From Enterocloster asparagiformis (GTDB lineage: Bacteria; Bacillota; Clostridia; Lachnospirales; Lachnospiraceae): a DNA stretch of 64,000 nt. Made by a program: the position numbers and the translations under genes. Where the stretch lies: NCBI GenBank assembly GCA_018380885.1, contig JAGZSY010000007.1, positions 1-64,000 of the forward strand, in the 5' to 3' direction. Of this stretch, positions 59,295 through 64,000 are shown in pieces. Every line of letters starts with the position of its first letter. Position 1 is the first letter of the stretch. The notes beneath the pieces were generated by a model. It was not told where the DNA came from. It saw nothing but the letters and a program-made list of their open reading frames with translations, and ran no database searches.

Positions 59295-60704
59295 CTATCC
59301 CTGCCTCTCTCTCCTGGCCATCCGGGGCAGAATAAAGCCCAGGCCCACCAGCAGAAAGGGGGTGACGATATTGAGCACAAGCTGGAACGGGTCCTCCGAG
59401 TAAATACCCGTGATGCAGGCAAAGGCCGTGAAGATAAAGCACCAGGCGCCGAAAAATACCCCCAGCCCTCTGCCCCGCACAAAGCGGTACGCGGCCGGGA
59501 ACTTGTCCCCCGCCCGCTTTAAGGCAATGTAGGCCACGAACACCCAGAGGTAGCGCAGGGGCATGCACACGGAGTTCACCTTGATCAGCCAGCGCACCAG
59601 GACGTCCACGTTCTTGATTCCAAAGGCCGGGACCACGATCAGCACGGCCACAATGGCCATGACCAGCTTATGACCATTAGTATACGCCCCATTTTCATTT
59701 TTCACAAACATTTTTTCCGGGATATAGTCCCGGTCTGCGCTCTCAAGCAGCATCCGCAGCGGCGCGTCGATGGAGAGCACCATCACGGAAAACTGTCCCA
59801 CCAGATTGGTCAGCGCGTAGACGATCACAAAGAAATTGCCCAGGTGGTAATACTCCCCCAGCCGCTGGAAGGCGTAGTAGGCACCATTTGTCATCAGATC
59901 CTCCGGGATATGGTTGGAGTCGAACATCATGCCCAGGGCAATGGTGCCCAGGATGGCGGTCAGGGCCACCATGACGGCCAGGGCCACCATACCCTTGGAG
60001 AAATCTCTGGCCGGGTCCTTCATCTTGTTGACGTAGGGTGATATCTTCTCACAGCCGCCCACCGCGAACACCAGGATGGAGAGGCCCATGAAGAACTTGG
60101 CGTCAAAGGTGGGCATGAAGGTTTTCACGGACCAGTCGATATTCAGAAGCCCCTGGTCGGTGATAAAGGGCGCGCCCATCATCATGACCACAAACAGCAT
60201 GGACATGATGAACATGGCGGAGCCGGCCAGGGTAGAAAGCTGTTTGAGCATGTTGACGCCCTTGCCGGCCAGATACATGGCAAGGAGGAAAATTACCAGG
60301 CAGATGAGCTGCAATACCGTCGTGTTCATTGAACTGGCCCGCTTGTCCTGGAACACCGCCCAGCTGGCTGCGATCACGGCCGCCGAGGGCTTCTGGGAAA
60401 TGTAGGGCATGTGCACCACCCAGTAGGTCCAGCCCGCGTAGTAGGCCATGCGCGGCCCGATGGTCTCATGAATCCAGGAGCTGACGCCGCCCCCGGCATT
60501 TTTAAAGGCGCTGCCCAGCTCGCCCACCATCAGGGCGTAGGGTACGAAGTAAATCGCAAAAATCAGAATCCAGCTGACAATGGCCTTCAACCCGCCGTAC
60601 TCTGAGAAGCCGTTGATCACGTTGCCGAATCCCCAAACCGTGGAGAAGGCCATGAAGGCCAGGCTGTACCACAGTATTTTCTTTTCACCGTTCTGCTGCT
60701 GCAT
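59295..60704 (-). CDS. yjeM: APC-superfamily amino-acid transporter (YjeM-like)
   Basis: A 469-residue inner-membrane protein with about twelve hydrophobic helices. The opening KILWYSLAFMAFSTVWGFGNVINGF is the YjeM-type version of the first-helix substrate site (unwound Gly-rich segment), followed by GELGSAFKNAGGGVSSWI and AGWTYWVVHMPYISQKPS. It belongs to the glutamate/GABA-antiporter-like branch of the APC family; its substrate is not known. AAGGAGA precedes the ATG. It is upstream of an M18 peptidase, which fits peptide/amino-acid metabolism. Confidence 0.85.
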   Translation of the reverse strand: MQQQNGEKKILWYSLAFMAFSTVWGFGNVINGFSEYGGLKAIVSWILIFAIYFVPYALMVGELGSAFKNAGGGVSSWIHETIGPRMAYYAGWTYWVVHMPYISQKPSAAVIAASWAVFQDKRASSMNTTVLQLICLVIFLLAMYLAGKGVNMLKQLSTLAGSAMFIMSMLFVVMMMGAPFITDQGLLNIDWSVKTFMPTFDAKFFMGLSILVFAVGGCEKISPYVNKMKDPARDFSKGMVALAVMVALTAILGTIALGMMFDSNHIPEDLMTNGAYYAFQRLGEYYHLGNFFVIVYALTNLVGQFSVMVLSIDAPLRMLLESADRDYIPEKMFVKNENGAYTNGHKLVMAIVAVLIVVPAFGIKNVDVLVRWLIKVNSVCMPLRYLWVFVAYIALKRAGDKFPAAYRFVRGRGLGVFFGAWCFIFTAFACITGIYSEDPFQLVLNIVTPFLLVGLGFILPRMARRERQG

Positions 60705-60815
60705 ATCTTATATCTCCTTTAGTTCCAACGTATGGTCTATATGGAACAGTTTACCCCGGAACAGGCCAATCGTATACACGCCTGCTATCCTGCCCATTTA
60801 CAGCCCAAAACGAAG

Positions 60816-60850
60816 CGGACAGGAGCCGGGATACCGCCTGCTCCTGTCCG
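60816..60850 (-). terminator. murF terminator
   Basis: A perfect 11-bp stem CGGACAGGAGC (60816-60826) / GCTCCTGTCCG (60840-60850), followed on the minus strand by CTTCGTTTTG, 26 bases after the murF stop. Confidence 0.65.
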
Positions 60851-60875
60851 TGTGAACGCGCTGCAACAGCGCCGT

Positions 60876-62300
60876 CTATTTCATAAATTCCGCCACCGCT
60901 TCCCCCAGCTTCATGCTGTTGGAGCCCTTAAAAAGAATACAGTCTCCCTGCCTCGTCTCCCGCTGGAGCCAGGCCTCCACCTGGTCCAGCCCGGCACACT
61001 GAATGAAGGGGGATTTGCCGCCCTTTTCCCGGATACCAGCTCCGATCTCACCGGCCAGTTCCCCGAACAGCAGCACCTGATCCACCGGATGCGCTGCGAT
61101 GTAATGGCCGATTTCACGGTGAAATTCCACGGTGTCCGGCCCCAGCTCCTTCATGTCCGCCAGCACGGCGATCTTTCTGGCCCCCGGCTTCATGGAGGAG
61201 AGCACCTCCAGCCCGGCCTTCATGGAGACAGGGCTGGCATTGTAGCTGTCGTCTATGATCGTCATGCCCTTAAACTCGTGAATCTGCTGCCTTCCCTTGT
61301 AGCCGCCGAACTCGCCCAGCGTCCGCGCAGCCTGATCCATAGGCACGCCGTACTCGGACGCCACCGCCAGCGCCGCCATGGCGTTGCCCACCATGTGGGT
61401 GCCCATGACCTGCAGGCGCACAGGGGTGCGCTCACCGCCGTGGACCGCGGTAAAAACCGGATACCCTTCGTCCAGGCGCACGTCCTCGGCCCGGTAGTCA
61501 CAGCCCTCGGACATGCCGTAGCGGACGGTGCGCCTTCCGTCTCCGGCCCGGACGCCAGCCAGCAGCGGGTCGTCCCCGTTGAGAAACAGGATTCCCTCCG
61601 GGTCCATGCCGTCCTGGATGTGCAGCTTCTCCCGCAGAATATTTTCCTGGGAACCCAGCTGCTCGATGTGGGCGATGCCGATGTTGGTCACCACCGCGCT
61701 GTCCACCCGGGCCACCCGGGCGATCTTCTCCATCTCCCCGGGCTCGCTTATGCCCAGCTCGATCACCGCAATCTGCGCCTCAGAGGGAATGGAGCTCATG
61801 GTGACGGGCACGCCCACCTGGCTGTTGGAGTTGCCCGGAGTCCGGTAAACCGCGTAGCCCGCGCTGAGAGCCGCGGCAATCATCTCCCTGGTGGTGGTTT
61901 TCCCAACGCTGCCGGTGATGCCCACGATGGGGATATTCAGACGGCCGCGGCAGTAGGCGCCCAGGGCCTGTAACGCCGCTCTGGTGTCCTCCACGGCGAT
62001 CCAGGCGGCCTTTCGGGCCAGAGTCCCGTCGTTTCCCCCGTTCTCCCAGTCCGCAATGGTTTTCTCCACCTGGGACAGCTCCCGGTGGGCGCCGGTAAAC
62101 ACGGCGACCGCCCCGTTGCCGATGGCCTGGCAGATAAACCGGTGGGCATCCACCTTCTCCCCCACAATGGGAACGAACAGGTCCAGCCCCGCCATATTTC
62201 TGGAATCCAGACTGATATTCGCCACAGCCTGGTCCTCGTTTCCGCAGAGAAGGCGGCCATTCGCCGCCTCCACAATCTGTTTTACCCGGATGTTTTCCAT
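60876..62300 (-). CDS. murF: UDP-N-acetylmuramoyl-tripeptide-D-alanyl-D-alanine ligase
   Basis: Adds D-Ala-D-Ala to the UDP-MurNAc tripeptide. The 474-residue Mur ligase has the N-terminal uridine-binding domain (DSRNMAGLDLFVPIVG), the ATP loop ITGSVGKTTTREMI (about 108-121), the central-domain carbamylated-Lys region and NIGIAHIEQLGS (about 195-206), ending in the substrate domain VLADMKELGPDTVEFH. The ATG at 62300 lies 2 bases after the murE stop and follows GAGAGGG; an upstream TTG is not needed. The two genes are coupled. Confidence 0.96.
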   Translation of the reverse strand: MENIRVKQIVEAANGRLLCGNEDQAVANISLDSRNMAGLDLFVPIVGEKVDAHRFICQAIGNGAVAVFTGAHRELSQVEKTIADWENGGNDGTLARKAAWIAVEDTRAALQALGAYCRGRLNIPIVGITGSVGKTTTREMIAAALSAGYAVYRTPGNSNSQVGVPVTMSSIPSEAQIAVIELGISEPGEMEKIARVARVDSAVVTNIGIAHIEQLGSQENILREKLHIQDGMDPEGILFLNGDDPLLAGVRAGDGRRTVRYGMSEGCDYRAEDVRLDEGYPVFTAVHGGERTPVRLQVMGTHMVGNAMAALAVASEYGVPMDQAARTLGEFGGYKGRQQIHEFKGMTIIDDSYNASPVSMKAGLEVLSSMKPGARKIAVLADMKELGPDTVEFHREIGHYIAAHPVDQVLLFGELAGEIGAGIREKGGKSPFIQCAGLDQVEAWLQRETRQGDCILFKGSNSMKLGEAVAEFMK

Positions 62301-62302
62301 AA

Positions 62303-63799
62303 TCAAGCCCTCTCTCCCAGTTTTTCTACCGTCTCCTCGATCACCTCGCGGTCCAGGAAGTGGTGGCGCACGCCGCAGATTTCCTGGTAATCCTCGTGGC
62401 CCTTTCCGATAATGGCGATCATGTCCCCGGGTCGGGCGTTCTCAATGCTGTACTCGATGGCCTTGCGGCGGTCCGGAATCTCCACAAAGGCTCCCCCGGT
62501 TTTCTCGATGCTGGAGCGGATATCCGCGATGATGTCCTCCGGCTTCTCATAGCGGGAATTGTCCGCCGTCAGGATGCATAGGTCCGCCATGCGGCCCCCG
62601 ATCTCGCCCATGGAATACCTGCGGTCCTTGGAGCGGTTGCCGCCGCAGCCAAACACGCACACCAGGCGTTTGGGATGATAGTTGCGCAGGGTGCCCAGCA
62701 GGCTCTCCATGCTCACCGCGTTGTGGGCGTAGTCCACCAGCACGGTACAGCGCTTGGAGGTGTGCACAATCTCCATGCGGCCGTTGATGCGGATGTGCTC
62801 CAGGGCATGGCACATGCGCTCCTCGTCCAGCCCCATAAAGCTGCAAAGGCTCATAGCCGCCAGGGCGTTGTCCACGTTGAACAGGCCCGGGATACCCAGG
62901 CGCACATCCATGGACAGCCGTCCTGTTACGTCGAACTCCGTGCCCACGAAATTTTCCTCCGCCACGTAGCGGACGTTTTTCGCCTCAAAATCAGCGGGCG
63001 TCGCCCCTTCCTCCCAAACCCGATAGGTGTAGAGCCGGCAGGCGGCGTCCTTTACAATCCCCTCGTAGTGCTCATCCCCGCTGTTTACCAGCCCGATCCT
63101 GCACATACTCATCAGCCGCGACTTGTAGTAGAGATACTCCGCAAAGTCCGCGTGCTCGTCGGGGCCGATGTGGTCCGGGGAAATGTTGGTAAACAGGCCA
63201 TAGTCAAAGAACAGGCCGTCGGTCCGGTGCATCTTGATGCCCTGGGAGGACACCTCCATGATCATATACTCGCAGCCAGCCTCCACCATATCCGCAAAGG
63301 CCTGGTGCAGCTGATAGGACTCCGGCGTGGTGTTTAAGTTGGGCGTCACCCTGTCTCCGATCACGGTGCCGTTGGTGCCGATCATGCCCACCTTTTTCCC
63401 CGCCGCCTCCAGTATGGCCTTGATCATATGGGTGGTGGTGGTCTTTCCTTTTGTCCCCGTAACGCCTACGGTGACCATCTTTTTCGCCGGATGGCCGAAC
63501 CGGGCGGCGGAAAGCAGCGCCAGCGCGCGGCGACCGTCCTGTACGCGGATCACCGTGGCCTGGGGATCAACAGCTTTGAGCAGCTCCTCCAGGGGGCGCT
63601 CGATTACAATGACCTTAACCCCCGCTTCCTCCACCTGCGGAATAAACAGGTGGGAGTCCACGCGGGTTCCCGTCATGCACACGAACACGTCCCCCTCCTT
63701 CGCTTTTCTGGAGTCATAGGAGACGTCCCATACCTGCGCATCCAGGCTGCCCTGCAGCAGCTCGTAATCCAGTCCTTCCAGCCAATCTCTCAATACCAT
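62303..63799 (-). CDS. murE: UDP-MurNAc-L-Ala-D-Glu--third-residue ligase MurE
   Basis: Adds the third amino acid (usually meso-diaminopimelate in Clostridia) to the peptidoglycan precursor. The 498-residue protein has SYDSRKAKEGDVFVCMTG (uridine domain), the ATP loop VTGTKGKTTTTHMI (about 115-128), the central NISPDHIGPDEHADF (about 218-232), DYAHNAVSMESLLGTLR and GCGGNRSKDRR. The residue that reads the third amino acid lies in a DNSR motif (TADNSRYEKPED), where mDAP enzymes usually have DNPR. The ATG at 63799 is chosen because GAGGAC precedes it; an ATG 45 bases upstream lacks a site. murF follows. Confidence 0.93.
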   Translation of the reverse strand: MVLRDWLEGLDYELLQGSLDAQVWDVSYDSRKAKEGDVFVCMTGTRVDSHLFIPQVEEAGVKVIVIERPLEELLKAVDPQATVIRVQDGRRALALLSAARFGHPAKKMVTVGVTGTKGKTTTTHMIKAILEAAGKKVGMIGTNGTVIGDRVTPNLNTTPESYQLHQAFADMVEAGCEYMIMEVSSQGIKMHRTDGLFFDYGLFTNISPDHIGPDEHADFAEYLYYKSRLMSMCRIGLVNSGDEHYEGIVKDAACRLYTYRVWEEGATPADFEAKNVRYVAEENFVGTEFDVTGRLSMDVRLGIPGLFNVDNALAAMSLCSFMGLDEERMCHALEHIRINGRMEIVHTSKRCTVLVDYAHNAVSMESLLGTLRNYHPKRLVCVFGCGGNRSKDRRYSMGEIGGRMADLCILTADNSRYEKPEDIIADIRSSIEKTGGAFVEIPDRRKAIEYSIENARPGDMIAIIGKGHEDYQEICGVRHHFLDREVIEETVEKLGERA

Positions 63800-63879
63800 A
63801 CGGAATGTCCTCTTTTCTTCGAAATCATCGGGGATTGGCCCCATACGGGGCCTGCGCTCCCCAACCGCGCATTTTATCC

Positions 63880-64000
63880 TTAAAACAGTCCGGTGATCTT
63901 GCCGTTTTCGTCCACGTCGATGCCCTCGGCGGCCGGTCTCTTGGGCAGTCCCGGCATGGTCATGATGGAGCCGGTGAGCGCCACCACAAAGCCGGCGCCC
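63880..64000 (-). CDS. fhs: Formate-tetrahydrofolate ligase, C-terminal end (partial)
   Basis: The window cuts this gene; only the last 40 codons are present. They read [19 protein letters not shown], then [19 protein letters not shown] and TAA, which is the conserved C-terminus of Fhs, the enzyme that makes 10-formyl-THF from formate, THF and ATP. Its product feeds both the formyl-Met (fmt) and the purH steps encoded elsewhere in the window. The remaining roughly 510 residues lie beyond 64000. Confidence 0.92.
   Translation of the reverse strand, partial: GAGFVVALTGSIMTMPGLPKRPAAEGIDVDENGKITGLF

Overview
The window looks like chromosomal DNA of a spore-forming Clostridia, most probably a Lachnospiraceae (Clostridium cluster XIVa type, fairly GC-rich). 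The evidence is the gene content: codY, sigK, a split purine pathway (PurO-type cyclohydrolase plus a stand-alone AICAR formyltransferase), the YugP/PrkC/PrpC housekeeping cluster, and formate-tetrahydrofolate ligase next to murE/murF. The assignment comes from gene families and order only. No rRNA, tRNA or CRISPR array was seen.

Layout. 1-1070 is accessory and decayed: four consecutive hairpins that resemble the end of an IS200/IS605-TnpB element, the 3' stub of a membrane-protein gene, a possible short RNA, and a small gene broken by two frameshifts. 1071-13473 (minus strand) is core: tsf-rpsB, a nuclease-fold protein, codY, topA-dprA-comM, an SOS-controlled two-gene DNA-metabolism cassette (TIGR03915-like plus radical SAM protein) and galE. 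13645-14187 is a phosphoesterase. 14553-18933 is an AT-richer two-gene unit (GmrSD/DUF262-type nuclease plus an unknown 513-aa protein), which I read as a defence island. It ends beside sigK, with a 16-bp direct repeat near both edges.

19243-25507 holds sigK, an LTA-synthase-like sulfatase, a MATE pump and the purO-purH pair behind a ZTP (pfl) riboswitch with its own promoter and terminator. A LysR gene with a structured leader follows on the plus strand, then a three-gene ABC export operon (26835-30803), divergent pyrB-pyrI, a VOC protein, a polytopic GT-C-like membrane protein, serS, and a pyridoxamine kinase/ECF-transporter pair whose promoter carries two direct repeats of a MocR/PdxR style.

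38737-50883 is one long minus-strand housekeeping run: priA-def-fmt-yugP-rsmB-rlmN-prpC-prkC-rsgA-rpe-thiN, linking replication restart, formyl-Met metabolism, rRNA/ribosome maturation and Ser/Thr phosphosignalling. 51123-54409 holds a dicarboxylate-type symporter, an alpha/beta hydrolase, and a convergent AraC regulator whose N-terminal half is a paralogue of that hydrolase, which suggests a ligand-sensing switch. 54626-57550 is a set of unrecognised genes. 57918-64000 has an M18 aminopeptidase, a YjeM-like transporter, murF, murE and the 3' end of fhs.

Most exciting candidates: the LexA-boxed radical-SAM cassette, the DUF262 pair with its unknown partner, the hydrolase/AraC-hydrolase pair, the ZTP-riboswitch purO operon, and the uncharacterised LysR leader RNA.
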